Shown piece after piece: positions 34,172 to 42,708 of a stretch of 64,000 nt of DNA. The notes beneath the pieces were generated by a model. The model was not told the origin of the DNA. It made no database searches and saw nothing but the letters and a program-made list of their open reading frames with translations. A program made the position numbers and the translations under genes. Source of the DNA: Epilithonimonas sp042695135 (lineage in GTDB: Bacteria; Bacteroidota; Bacteroidia; Flavobacteriales; Weeksellaceae); NCBI RefSeq assembly GCF_042695135.1, contig NZ_CP170547.1:496001-560000 (forward strand), read 5' to 3'. Position 1 is the first letter of the stretch; each line of letters starts with the position of its first letter.

Positions 34172-34179
34172 TATTTTTG
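34172..34179 (+). promoter_or_regulatory. -7 box of the plus-strand GT2 gene
   Basis: TATTTTTG, perfect match to TAnnTTTG, 29 nt before the ATG at 34209. No clear TTG at -33. Confidence 0.55.
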
Positions 34180-34208
34180 CCTAAAATTAGTAAAATAAAA
34201 CACATCCG

Positions 34209-35204
34209 ATGAATCCCCTTGTTACCATTGTAATTCCTGTTTATAAAGTTGAAAAATTTATTGTACGATGTCTGCAGTCTGTTGTCAGTCAATTATATAG
34301 CAATATAGAGTGCATTCTTGTAAATGATGTGACGCCGGATTCTTCTATGCTAATTGCTGAGGAATTTATTTCTAATAATCCGGATTTTAATTTTAAAGTT
34401 ATCAATCAGCCTTATAATCAGGGGCTTTCTATGGCTAGAAATGCAGGGATGGATCTTGCAAAAGGAAAGTATATTTACTTTCTGGACAGTGATGATGAGA
34501 TCACAAATTATGCAATTCAGCACCTTGTAGATCTTGCCGAAAAAACCAATGCAGAAATGGTTTTGGGACAAAGTGTCTGCATCAATGAAGAGGAAGGCTG
34601 GGAGAGAAATTATTTCCCTATAGCCTCGTCAAAAGATATCCTGGAAGGCAGTAAAGAGATAGTCTGGAATTTTGTAAAAGGAAAATATCCGGTGATGGCA
34701 TGTGATAAGCTTGTAAGAATGGATTTTCTGATGGAGAACAAACTTTATTTTGTAAAAGATCTTTTTTCCCAGGATGTTCTGTGGAGCTTCCAAAGTATGC
34801 TGAAGTTTGAGAAAATCGCTTTTCTGAGAGAAGATACTTATCTGTATTATTTTCACGGTGCATCCATCATTCATAACCGTGGTGAGAAACATTTTGGAAA
34901 CTGGATCACAATTGCAGGATATATGAATGAAGCTTATAAGGCAGAAAAAAATCCTTACAACAAAAAATTAATTCTCGAAAATCTGGTTGATTTCAAAGCT
35001 TCTACTTTGGAAATGAACTGGAAAGCTCAGAAAAATGAAGATCTTTGGAAAAGAAGTTATAAAGCGTATAATCAACTCAATGGTTTGGGAATCGCAGATT
35101 ATTTTTCCGCCGCTTATTCTACCAAACTAAAAAAGCAGGACTTATTTTACCGCCTGCCTTTGTTTATTGGATATCCATTTTTCCGCTGGAGATTCGGGAA
35201 ATAA
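34209..35204 (+). CDS. GT2-family glycosyltransferase
   Basis: A 331-residue GT-A enzyme with the standard first domain: VTIVIPVYKVEKFIVRCLQS, IECILVNDVTPDSS, GLSMARNAGMDLAKGKYIYF and the metal site DSDD at about residues 96-99. The C-terminal half contains the FSQDVLWSF segment that supplies the catalytic acidic residue in this subfamily. It is a lone plus-strand gene convergent with the TviB-like dehydrogenase gene. It resembles the enzyme at 45814-46821 in overall length and motif layout. Confidence 0.93.
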   Translation: MNPLVTIVIPVYKVEKFIVRCLQSVVSQLYSNIECILVNDVTPDSSMLIAEEFISNNPDFNFKVINQPYNQGLSMARNAGMDLAKGKYIYFLDSDDEITNYAIQHLVDLAEKTNAEMVLGQSVCINEEEGWERNYFPIASSKDILEGSKEIVWNFVKGKYPVMACDKLVRMDFLMENKLYFVKDLFSQDVLWSFQSMLKFEKIAFLREDTYLYYFHGASIIHNRGEKHFGNWITIAGYMNEAYKAEKNPYNKKLILENLVDFKASTLEMNWKAQKNEDLWKRSYKAYNQLNGLGIADYFSAAYSTKLKKQDLFYRLPLFIGYPFFRWRFGK

Positions 35205-35242
35205 AATTTGACTCCATTTAAGGTCGGAGTAAACTAAATTTT
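35203..35242. terminator. possible bidirectional terminator between convergent genes
   Basis: A nested inverted repeat (AAAATTT...ACTCC ... GGAGT...AAATTTT) lies between the GT2 stop codon and the end of the dehydrogenase gene. The inner stem is only five base pairs, so support is moderate. Confidence 0.35.
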
Positions 35243-35248
35243 ATTAGA

Positions 35249-36538
35249 TTACAATCTTGTGATCCCGTTTTCTTTTTCCAGAATTCCTTTCACATCATAA
35301 ATGATTCCGTTTTTGGTAAGCAGATTTTTGATATTTAATTTTTCAAATTCTTTGTGAGAAACGGCTAAAACGACAGCTTCATATTTTTTGAACGGCGTTT
35401 TTGTTGAGGTTTCAAGGCCGTATTCATGTTTTACTTCTTCGGGGTTTGCCCAAGGATCAAAAATGCTGACATTAATGCCATAATCCTCCAGATTTCTAAC
35501 AACATCTACAACTTTAGTATTCCTGACATCCGGACAGTTTTCTTTAAAAGTAAAGCCTAATACCAAAACATCAGCACCATTGACTTTCAAGTCCTGCTTC
35601 AACATTTGTTTCACGGTTTCGCTTGCAACATATTGTCCCATAGAGTCATTCATTCTTCTTCCTGCCAGTATAATTTCCGGATGATAACCGAATTCCTGAG
35701 CTTTCTGAGCGAGATAATAAGGATCTACGCCAATGCAATGTCCGCCCACCAAGCCTGGTTTGAAAGGTAAAAAGTTCCATTTTGTGGCGGCGGCTTTCAA
35801 AACATCGTGGGTGTCAATTCCCATTAGGTTAAAGATCTTTGCCAGCTCATTTACGAAAGCAATATTGATATCACGCTGGGAGTTTTCGATCACTTTTGCA
35901 GCTTCTGCAACCTTGATTGTCGGCGCAAGATAAGTTCCGGCTTCGATCACGGAGCTATAAAGGTCATCCACAATTTTCCCGATTTCCGGAGTAGAACCGG
36001 CTGTTACCTTCAAAATTTTTTCGACTGTGTGAAGTTTATCTCCAGGATTGATCCTTTCCGGAGAATAGCCTGCAAAGAAGTCAATATTAAATTTTAAGCC
36101 TGTATTTTTTTCTAAAACCGGAACGCATTCTTCTTCTGTTACGCCAGGATAAACCGTTGATTCATAAATAACAATGTCACCTTTTTTAAGGACTTTTGCA
36201 ACAGTTTCACTGGCTTTATAAAGTGGCGTAAGATCCGGGCGGTTGTTTTTGTCAACCGGCGTCGGGACAGTCACGATATAAACATTGGAATCCGAAATGT
36301 CCTCGAGTTTATTGGAGCAAAACAGGCCGGTTTCTCCTGATTTTGGATTGTTATTTACCAATGATGATTTTAATAGTTCATCAGAAACTTCCAGAGTATC
36401 ATCTTTTCCGGAGCTGAGCTCGGCGATTCTTTTTTCATTAATATCAAAACCGACAACGGGATATTTTGTAGAGAATAATCTTGCCAGCGGTAATCCGACA
36501 TAGCCTAATCCGATTATTGTAATTTTATGATTCATCAT
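35249..36538 (-). CDS. tviB: UDP-N-acetylhexosamine 6-dehydrogenase (TviB/WbpO type)
   Basis: The 429-residue enzyme oxidises C6 of a UDP-N-acetyl sugar (UDP-GlcNAc or UDP-GalNAc) to the uronic acid. The N-terminal NAD site is IIGLGYVGLPLARLF (8-22), the catalytic Cys is Cys268 in PGLVGGHCIGVDPYYLAQ, and the C-terminal domain has DVLVLGFTFKENCPDVRNTK. The FDINEKRIAELSSGKDDTLE segment is typical of the TviB/WbpO group. It is ten bases after a TviC/WbpP-like epimerase, so together they should give UDP-GalNAcA. The symbol follows the Vi-antigen homologue; exact substrate is inferred. Confidence 0.9.
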   Translation of the reverse strand: MMNHKITIIGLGYVGLPLARLFSTKYPVVGFDINEKRIAELSSGKDDTLEVSDELLKSSLVNNNPKSGETGLFCSNKLEDISDSNVYIVTVPTPVDKNNRPDLTPLYKASETVAKVLKKGDIVIYESTVYPGVTEEECVPVLEKNTGLKFNIDFFAGYSPERINPGDKLHTVEKILKVTAGSTPEIGKIVDDLYSSVIEAGTYLAPTIKVAEAAKVIENSQRDINIAFVNELAKIFNLMGIDTHDVLKAAATKWNFLPFKPGLVGGHCIGVDPYYLAQKAQEFGYHPEIILAGRRMNDSMGQYVASETVKQMLKQDLKVNGADVLVLGFTFKENCPDVRNTKVVDVVRNLEDYGINVSIFDPWANPEEVKHEYGLETSTKTPFKKYEAVVLAVSHKEFEKLNIKNLLTKNGIIYDVKGILEKENGITRL

Positions 36539-36547
36539 TTTGTTTTT

Positions 36548-37543
36548 TTATTTAAGATTTTCCCAATACCAGGTCACAGCTTCTTTCAAGCCATCTTTCA
36601 TAGAATGTTTTGGCTGATAATCAAGAAGATTTTTTGCTTTGTCTATGCTCGCAAGGGAATGCGGAACATCACCTTTTCTGTAATCTCCGTAGATAATTTG
36701 GACATTTGCAATTCGTGAATCGAAGTCAGAAAGATATTCTTTCAGATATTTTACAAGATCATTCAGTGTTGTTCTTTCTCCGAAAGCTGTGTTGTAAATC
36801 TGGTTTACAGCTTCGTCATTTTCTGATGTTAGGGCCAACAGATTCATCAGAATCACATTATCAATGTAGGTAAAATCTCTGGAATATTCGCCGCCGCCGT
36901 TGATGACAGGGGATTCGTGATTCATCAGCTGCATTACAAATTTCGGGATCACTGCGGCGTAAGCACCATTTGGATTTTGTTTTCTTCCAAAAACATTAAA
37001 ATACCTTAAACCAATCGTATCAAAACCATAAGTTCTTTTGAAAACATCGGCGTATAACTCATTCACATATTTTGTAATGGCGTAAGGCGAAAGTGGTTTT
37101 CCGATGACATCTTCAACTTTTGGAAGACTCTCGGAATCGCCATAAGTAGAAGAACTTGCGGCATAAATAAACCTTTTCACACCACAATCTCTGGCTGCAA
37201 CCAGCATATTTAGAAATCCGCCAACATTCACATCATTGCTTGTAATAGGGTCATTAATGGATCTTGGAACAGAACCAAGTGCGGCCTCGTGTAAAACAAA
37301 ATCCTGATTTTCACAAGCCTTCTGACAGGTCTCAAGATCGCGGATATCACCTTCTATCAGGCTGAAATTCGGCTTGTCTTTTAGGGCATCCAGATTTTCT
37401 CTTAATCCTGTAGAAAAATTGTCAAGACACGTTACATTGGCTCCAAGGCTCAGAAGTTCCTCACAAAGATTGGAGCCGATAAAACCAGCTCCTCCTGTTA
37501 CCAATATATTTTTATTATTAAGTTTTTCTTTAAAATTCATCAT
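36548..37543 (-). CDS. tviC: UDP-N-acetylglucosamine 4-epimerase (TviC/WbpP type)
   Basis: The 331-residue extended SDR has the NAD motif TGGAGFIGSN (16-25) and the catalytic Tyr154-x3-Lys158 in SPYAITKYVNELYADVF, with SSSTYGDSESLPKVE upstream. The phrases HEAALGSVPRSINDP and GLRYFNVFGRKQNPNGAYAA are characteristic of WbpP/TviC enzymes that interconvert UDP-GlcNAc and UDP-GalNAc (or their uronic acids). It precedes the matching dehydrogenase gene on the same strand. The upstream SDR ends directly before its start. Confidence 0.92.
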   Translation of the reverse strand: MMNFKEKLNNKNILVTGGAGFIGSNLCEELLSLGANVTCLDNFSTGLRENLDALKDKPNFSLIEGDIRDLETCQKACENQDFVLHEAALGSVPRSINDPITSNDVNVGGFLNMLVAARDCGVKRFIYAASSSTYGDSESLPKVEDVIGKPLSPYAITKYVNELYADVFKRTYGFDTIGLRYFNVFGRKQNPNGAYAAVIPKFVMQLMNHESPVINGGGEYSRDFTYIDNVILMNLLALTSENDEAVNQIYNTAFGERTTLNDLVKYLKEYLSDFDSRIANVQIIYGDYRKGDVPHSLASIDKAKNLLDYQPKHSMKDGLKEAVTWYWENLK

Positions 37544-38224
37544 TTAAGAATAATATTTTTCCAAGATCCTATTGAGGTAGGACTCTTTGTTTGTAAGTGC
37601 ATTGTTTCGGAAATAGTCTTCCACATCGGGAACATTGATGTCGTAACCGGAACCGCTTTTTATAAGGTTAAGGTCAAGCTTTGTGTTGTAAAAACGTTCT
37701 ATGATTTCCAGAATTTCTATAATTGCATAGTTCTGATTGTAAGCCACATTTATGATCTTGTTGAGCGTTTTATTCTCCAATAAGGAGAAAGTGATATTTT
37801 TGATATCATCTGCATCTATGAGATTTCGGGTGGCTTTTGTATGGACATTGATGGTTTCATTATTTTTGATAGAACGAACAAGATAATTCATCAGGAGATT
37901 TGGATTTCCTCCTTTTCCAACGGCATTGCTGACTCTTAGAATCAGATATTTGGCACAGGCATTTTTGATGATCTGTTCCATTTTCAGTTTGTGAAGTACG
38001 TAGTCACTAGTTGTTTTAGATGAGTCATAGACACTGCAGGTGGAGAAATAAACAAATATCTTCTCAGGATTTTCCTCTATTGTATTTCGGATAAGTGTTT
38101 CCTCTCTCAAAAATTCTTCCAATCTGGTTTCCAAAGAATTAGATACGCCGGATGCAAAGAAAACAGTGTCTTCTTTGTCGTTATCTATAAAAAGAGATGC
38201 TAAAAGTCCTCTACCTATAATCAT
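37544..38224 (-). CDS. short NAD(P)-dependent sugar epimerase/dehydratase-like SDR
   Basis: The 226-residue product is shorter than a standard extended SDR. It starts MIIGRGLLASLFIDND, with an abbreviated nucleotide-binding glycine motif, and keeps FVYFSTCSVYDSSK and YVLHKLKMEQ (Tyr-x3-Lys), then ILRVSNAVGKGGNPNLLMNY. A family role in nucleotide-sugar modification is likely: reduction or epimerisation of a keto-sugar, perhaps of the 4-keto-6-deoxy sugar from RmlB or of the UDP-uronate made next door. The start codon is only supported by the motif. It directly abuts the WbpP-like gene. Confidence 0.75.
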   Translation of the reverse strand: MIIGRGLLASLFIDNDKEDTVFFASGVSNSLETRLEEFLREETLIRNTIEENPEKIFVYFSTCSVYDSSKTTSDYVLHKLKMEQIIKNACAKYLILRVSNAVGKGGNPNLLMNYLVRSIKNNETINVHTKATRNLIDADDIKNITFSLLENKTLNKIINVAYNQNYAIIEILEIIERFYNTKLDLNLIKSGSGYDINVPDVEDYFRNNALTNKESYLNRILEKYYS

Positions 38225-38491
38225 GCAAAATATGTTTTAATTTTTTTTCTCAATGGGTTTTCAAAATGGCGAAGTAAATGTAAGGATTTTTAATAGTTAA
38301 GACAGAATTTGCCTTTTTAAGAGCCATACTTGACTCACTATCCAAAATGCCAGACATCCCATAGTAATTGTGTTTTGATTTGTTTTTATATTAAAAAATT
38401 AAGCAACCAGTAAAAAGTTCTGAACCATAATATAGAAAAATAATCAGGAAAGCAGCAATTAATCTTGTGAAAGTTAGTTGTGAGATCATTA
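38225..38491. other. 267-base gap between the SGNH and SDR genes
   Basis: Besides the 35-codon relic frame (38250-38357) no gene is seen. No perfect -7 box occurs on the minus strand, so the promoter for the SDR/tviC/tviB group is not identified. Confidence 0.4.
38250..38357 (-). pseudogene. short open frame, possible C-terminal gene relic
   Basis: A 35-codon frame reads MSGILDSESSMALKKANSVL, then TIKNPYIYFAILKTH and a stop; the frame is open upstream to 38390. The composition is protein-like, unlike a random frame, but no family is recognised. It fills part of the 267-base gap between the SDR and the SGNH gene. It could be the end of a lost gene or a real small protein. Confidence 0.35.
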
Positions 38492-39565
38492 TTAGTTTTT
38501 GATAGTTGCTTGTTTTTCAGCATTTTCGATCACGTTAAGTATTTCATGAGAAATAAGATTACAAGTAAAAGCATTCCAATGAGAATCATCATATTGATAC
38601 AGCATCTTATTGCTATTTTTTCTGAAGTTATTATAAAACTCAATAGTAGGGTAATATGGAATGTTTTTTTGATCCAGGATTTTACCCAATTTGAAAAGAT
38701 AATCCGGTTGTTTCTGAACAGGAATTTTATCAAAATACACGGTTTCTTTATTCGGCATTGGCAGATAGAGAAATTTTGAACCAATAGAGTCGCAATATTT
38801 TTTGTAAGATTCCAAAGAATTAATATTCTGATTCATCCATTCCTCAGAAGGATTAAGATGTGCGGTATCGTAAAAGAATAATTTTTCCTCAACTTTTGAT
38901 TGGGTTCCAGATCCTGTAGACTTCTCGATTTTTGCTTTTGCATAATTATTAACATAACCACGGAAAATTTTGTCCAGAAAAACATTTGCATTTCCAGTAT
39001 TCCATAGGTTGATGTAATTATATTTTAATCTATGATAAAAGGAGTTATCAAAATAATTGATTTTTGGTATTTCGCCTCTTTCTACACGCTCATAGATTAT
39101 GTATTTCGGCTTCTTAATAATATTAAGCTTTAACAGTTTGTCAAACATTGAAAAATCTATCGGAGCCATACCGTAAACAGAATATTTATTTTTAGAATTT
39201 TTCATGATTTGGTTTGCCAAAAGTTGTTCCTGACTGAGGGTAGCACCCATCGTATAAGAATCTCCAATGATAATAATGTCGGGGTTTTCTATAAATTTAT
39301 TATTTCTGAACCCTAGCTTATCTGTAATATAACTTTCGTCTTTTGGGATGGCATATTTTGTATTAAAGCACAAATCACCGCTGCCAATCATATTACCTTT
39401 CTGATTTTCATATAACGGGAAATTGTGTGGAATGATGTTGCTCTTATATATGATCGATTCGTGAAATCTGTGCGTGAAAAAACTGATCGGCAGAAAACCC
39501 TGCAGAATATCAATAATCAGTAAAGGCGACAAAAATAACAGCGTTCTTAAAATAAATTTTTTCAT
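38492..39565 (-). CDS. SGNH-hydrolase/AlgJ-like acyltransferase partner
   Basis: The 357-residue product has an N-terminal membrane anchor (FILRTLLFLSPLLIIDILQG) and an SGNH fold: the nucleophile motif IIIGDSYTMGATLSQEQ at about residue 97, and near the C-terminus YDDSHWNAF, the Asp-x-x-His pair. Such proteins sit in the periplasm and, next to an MBOAT membrane protein, form AlgI/AlgJ- or DltB/DltD-like pairs that move acyl groups onto exported polysaccharide. The MBOAT gene is three bases upstream. The acceptor sugar is unknown. Confidence 0.85.
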   Translation of the reverse strand: MKKFILRTLLFLSPLLIIDILQGFLPISFFTHRFHESIIYKSNIIPHNFPLYENQKGNMIGSGDLCFNTKYAIPKDESYITDKLGFRNNKFIENPDIIIIGDSYTMGATLSQEQLLANQIMKNSKNKYSVYGMAPIDFSMFDKLLKLNIIKKPKYIIYERVERGEIPKINYFDNSFYHRLKYNYINLWNTGNANVFLDKIFRGYVNNYAKAKIEKSTGSGTQSKVEEKLFFYDTAHLNPSEEWMNQNINSLESYKKYCDSIGSKFLYLPMPNKETVYFDKIPVQKQPDYLFKLGKILDQKNIPYYPTIEFYNNFRKNSNKMLYQYDDSHWNAFTCNLISHEILNVIENAEKQATIKN

Positions 39566-39568
39566 ATT

Positions 39569-41014
39569 TTAAAATTGAAAATAAATAAATTGTGATTGCT
39601 CTCCCGCAAACAAGAGTACCAAAACAGCTAATAGAAAATAAATACTCCATCTGGCAAAAACAGGCATTTTGGTAAATGGCTTTCTTAATGGATGCAATTG
39701 TTCTCTCATAAACCATTCAAAAATCAGCATAATCAATACGAAGATCAATACTTTAAAATCACCATTCAAAAGTTTGTAAGGATAACCGATTCCTACTCCC
39801 AAAGTAGAAAATAACCTGGCGATGTATGTAAAAGCATCCGTCACAGAATCCGATCGGAAAAAGATCCAGGCAAAACTTGCCAGAGAAAATGTGAGAATCA
39901 GCTGAAGAATTTCTTTGATGGTAGGAAACAATCTGCCTTCTGCAATAATGTCAAGATTATTACGATTGGTTTTCAGAACAATAGAGGGTAAAATGAATAA
40001 TGCGTTCAGGAATCCCCAAATGATAAAAGTCCAGTTGGCACCATGCCAGAAACCGCTCACGATGAAGATTATAAACGTGTTCCTGATTCTCATCCAATTT
40101 CCACCCTTGCTTCCACCAAGTGGAATATAAAGGTAATCCCGAAACCAGGATGACAGAGAAATATGCCATCTTCTCCAGAACTCTGCAATGTCACGGGAAA
40201 AATATGGGTAAGCAAAATTTCTTAAAAGATCAAATCCAAACAGCCTTGCAGTTCCCAAAGCAATATCAGAATATCCGGAAAAATCGCCATAGATCTGAAA
40301 CGCAAACATAACAGCTCCAAATATCAGTGTAACACCGGTATATTGATGATAATCATTAAAGATCATATTGGCATAATAGGCACAGTTATCTGCAACCACC
40401 ATTTTTTTGAAAAGCCCCCAAAGTATTTGTCTCAGACCATCAACAGCGTTTTCATAACTGAAGTTTCTGTCCTTTTTGATTTGAGGTAAAAGATGCGTTG
40501 CTCTCTCAATAGGACCAGCAACCAAAAGCGGAAAGAAACTTACGAATAATGTATAGTCTAGCCATGATTTTTCTGCTTTGATGCGTTCTTTATAAATGTC
40601 AATAACATATGACAATCCGTGGAATGTATAAAAGGAAATCCCGACAGGCAAAACAATTTGTAATACCCAAGGACTCGTGTGTAAACCAAAACCTGAAACA
40701 AACTCTGCAAAGGATTCTGCAAAGAAATTATAATATTTGAAAAAACCGAGGAAGCCAAGATTGACACTTATGCTAAGCCAGAACCAAAATTTTTTGGAAG
40801 ATTTGCTATCAGAATTTTCAATTTTAAGTCCGGTATAATAATCCAGAAAAGTAGAAAAAGCCAAAAGGAAAAGAAACCGCCAATCCCAGCAGGCATAGAA
40901 ATAATAGCTTGCCGCCATCAAGAGAATATTCTGCTTTTTTCTTGACTTCATCAGCCAGTAAAGAGCAAAAACAATCGGAAGAAATATGGCAAAACTTATA
41001 GAGTTGAATAGCAT
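39569..41014 (-). CDS. MBOAT family O-acyltransferase (AlgI-like)
   Basis: The 481-residue polytopic membrane protein shows the MBOAT signatures: YYFYACWDWRFLFLLAFSTF, RRWHISLSSWFRDYLYIPLG, and GFWHGANWTFIIWGFLNAL with the catalytic His. AlgI-type proteins carry an acyl group across the inner membrane for O-acetylation of exported polysaccharide by a periplasmic SGNH partner, here the next gene three bases downstream. The upstream glycosyltransferase-like gene is three bases away. The gene is complete. Confidence 0.93.
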   Translation of the reverse strand: MLFNSISFAIFLPIVFALYWLMKSRKKQNILLMAASYYFYACWDWRFLFLLAFSTFLDYYTGLKIENSDSKSSKKFWFWLSISVNLGFLGFFKYYNFFAESFAEFVSGFGLHTSPWVLQIVLPVGISFYTFHGLSYVIDIYKERIKAEKSWLDYTLFVSFFPLLVAGPIERATHLLPQIKKDRNFSYENAVDGLRQILWGLFKKMVVADNCAYYANMIFNDYHQYTGVTLIFGAVMFAFQIYGDFSGYSDIALGTARLFGFDLLRNFAYPYFSRDIAEFWRRWHISLSSWFRDYLYIPLGGSKGGNWMRIRNTFIIFIVSGFWHGANWTFIIWGFLNALFILPSIVLKTNRNNLDIIAEGRLFPTIKEILQLILTFSLASFAWIFFRSDSVTDAFTYIARLFSTLGVGIGYPYKLLNGDFKVLIFVLIMLIFEWFMREQLHPLRKPFTKMPVFARWSIYFLLAVLVLLFAGEQSQFIYFQF

Positions 41015-41017
41015 TGA

Positions 41018-41902
41018 TTATATTTTTACATTATAAAACTGAGCAACTTTTGGATGACCAACATGCAGCAGAATCTCGTTTCCAATCCCCACATCTTCTC
41101 CACAAACACAAAATTCTGCAGGTAATAGGTATGGAGAAATGCTCGTTTTTCTTGCCGCTTTCCACATCACAAGAGAAGCTCTGGAGGGTTCTTTTATCAT
41201 GAAGTCACAGCAATTTTCAAAAAATTTCCTGCCATCTTCCGAATCTTTCCAAAGTGTCATCGGACTTTGATTGTAAGAGTGTCCGAAACCGCCGCTTTCG
41301 TCCAGAATTTGTTTTGCATCCATAGACATTTCCATATCTCTTTTGAGTAGATTTCTTGGATTGTATGGCGCACAAAACCCGAATGTTTTTGTTAAATAAA
41401 CCAAACTATAGATGTCTGACGAAACTGCAAACATATCCGAATCTACAACACAGCGGAAATCAGCTTCTGATTCCAAAAGAGATTTGAATTTGAAATAATC
41501 GGCTGTCCTGTAGAGATACCTTGGATGTTCTTTTTCTGGAATTGGAGACTTTACGATTTTCAAATCAACGCCATCAATTTCTAAATCAAAATCACTGTAG
41601 ACCGTGAATTTTGCATTCGGGAAAAACTGTCTGATGGTTGACAGGGATGGTTCCAGCCTGTTTTTTACATTAAATTCTGATCCGCCCGCGTTAACCCTGT
41701 TTTCTCCAAATTCACAAAAAAGAAATTCTATGGAAATGGAATCTAAAAATAATTTAAGTTCTTGATTTTCAATTTTATATTCCTGCAAATTGTCTGCTGA
41801 CAAAATTCGTTTTGGAGTCGTGTTAATTTCAGAGATCGTTTTCTTTTTACCAAGAAGTACATCTTTGGCTTCGCGCAGTCTCCAGAGTAAAGTCCCAATC
41901 AT
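41018..41902 (-). CDS. putative GT-A-type glycosyltransferase
   Basis: The 294-residue product is not in a family I recognise firmly. A nucleotide-sugar binding fold is suggested by FPNAKFTVYSDFDLEI and by the DSD metal site in CVVDSDMFAVSSDIYSLVY, with a later FGHSYNQSPMTLWKDSEDGR and PAEFCVCGEDVG. Position supports this: its start overlaps the GT32 gene end by four bases, and MBOAT follows three bases downstream. It is cytoplasmic (no signal or helices). The exact role is unknown. Confidence 0.6.
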   Translation of the reverse strand: MIGTLLWRLREAKDVLLGKKKTISEINTTPKRILSADNLQEYKIENQELKLFLDSISIEFLFCEFGENRVNAGGSEFNVKNRLEPSLSTIRQFFPNAKFTVYSDFDLEIDGVDLKIVKSPIPEKEHPRYLYRTADYFKFKSLLESEADFRCVVDSDMFAVSSDIYSLVYLTKTFGFCAPYNPRNLLKRDMEMSMDAKQILDESGGFGHSYNQSPMTLWKDSEDGRKFFENCCDFMIKEPSRASLVMWKAARKTSISPYLLPAEFCVCGEDVGIGNEILLHVGHPKVAQFYNVKI

Positions 41903-42702
41903 CTTCCGGTAATTTTTGAGATTAATTTTTTCTTCACAAACTCCAAAATATACCTCAGGGGAATCTGTTCAAGAACAGTATCAATGTTTATTTTTTTTTG
42001 GTTGTAAACAACGTTCTTTATGTTTTTTTTAGCATCAGGAATATCCTGTACCAGTTTTAAAATTCCATAGGTATTTACCAAAGCCTTATAGCCGTCTTCC
42101 AGGTTACTCCAGTTTCCATGCCAGGATCCGGAAAAATGATGAGTGACAAAATTCTTAGGTAAGTCCTGAGAAAAATGAGTGGAAGGATATAGTTTTATAC
42201 CGTTTTTAAGTTCCTGAAATTGATCCTTGCCGGCATCTGCCCCATATTTTTCAACAAGAAGCCTGGAAAAAATAACAGTGTTTGTAATTTCCTGAAAGGA
42301 AGTTTCGTTTTCGTAATATTCCTTGATATCTTTTGCTAATGGATGTTCTTTCTCGACAGCCCAAAAAGCGGAAAAGGGGACTCCCTTTATCTCAAACCCA
42401 CAGATTGCTTTTTCCTCGAGAAATTCATTCAATGGAGATTTGATTTCCATATCAGTGTCCAGATAGAATCCTCCTTCTTCATAAAGGATCTTTGCCCGTG
42501 CATAGTCGGAGACAAAGGCCCATTTCTTTTTTTCGTACGCTTCTTTTGTGTAAGGAATTGCATTAACATCGAAGTTTTCTTCCGTCCATTCAACGATTTC
42601 GAAATCCGGCTGGTATTTTTTCCAGCTTGCAATGCAATGTTGTGTCAGCGCATTTTTTTCGCCTTTTCCAAACCAGAAGTAATGTATTTTTTTGGGAATC
42701 AT
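41899..42702 (-). CDS. GT32-family glycosyltransferase (capsular type)
   Basis: The 267-residue product has the GT32 N-terminus (IPKKIHYFWFGKGEKN, IASWKKYQPDFEIVEWTEEN) and the DxD motif in YEEGGFYLDTDMEIKSPLN. These enzymes are retaining transferases for Man or Gal-type sugars in bacterial polysaccharides and yeast mannans. It overlaps the start of the next gene by four bases (ATGA) and lies six bases after the epimerase gene, so all three are one unit. Confidence 0.9.
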   Translation of the reverse strand: MIPKKIHYFWFGKGEKNALTQHCIASWKKYQPDFEIVEWTEENFDVNAIPYTKEAYEKKKWAFVSDYARAKILYEEGGFYLDTDMEIKSPLNEFLEEKAICGFEIKGVPFSAFWAVEKEHPLAKDIKEYYENETSFQEITNTVIFSRLLVEKYGADAGKDQFQELKNGIKLYPSTHFSQDLPKNFVTHHFSGSWHGNWSNLEDGYKALVNTYGILKLVQDIPDAKKNIKNVVYNQKKINIDTVLEQIPLRYILEFVKKKLISKITGR

Positions 42703-42708
42703 GATGAT

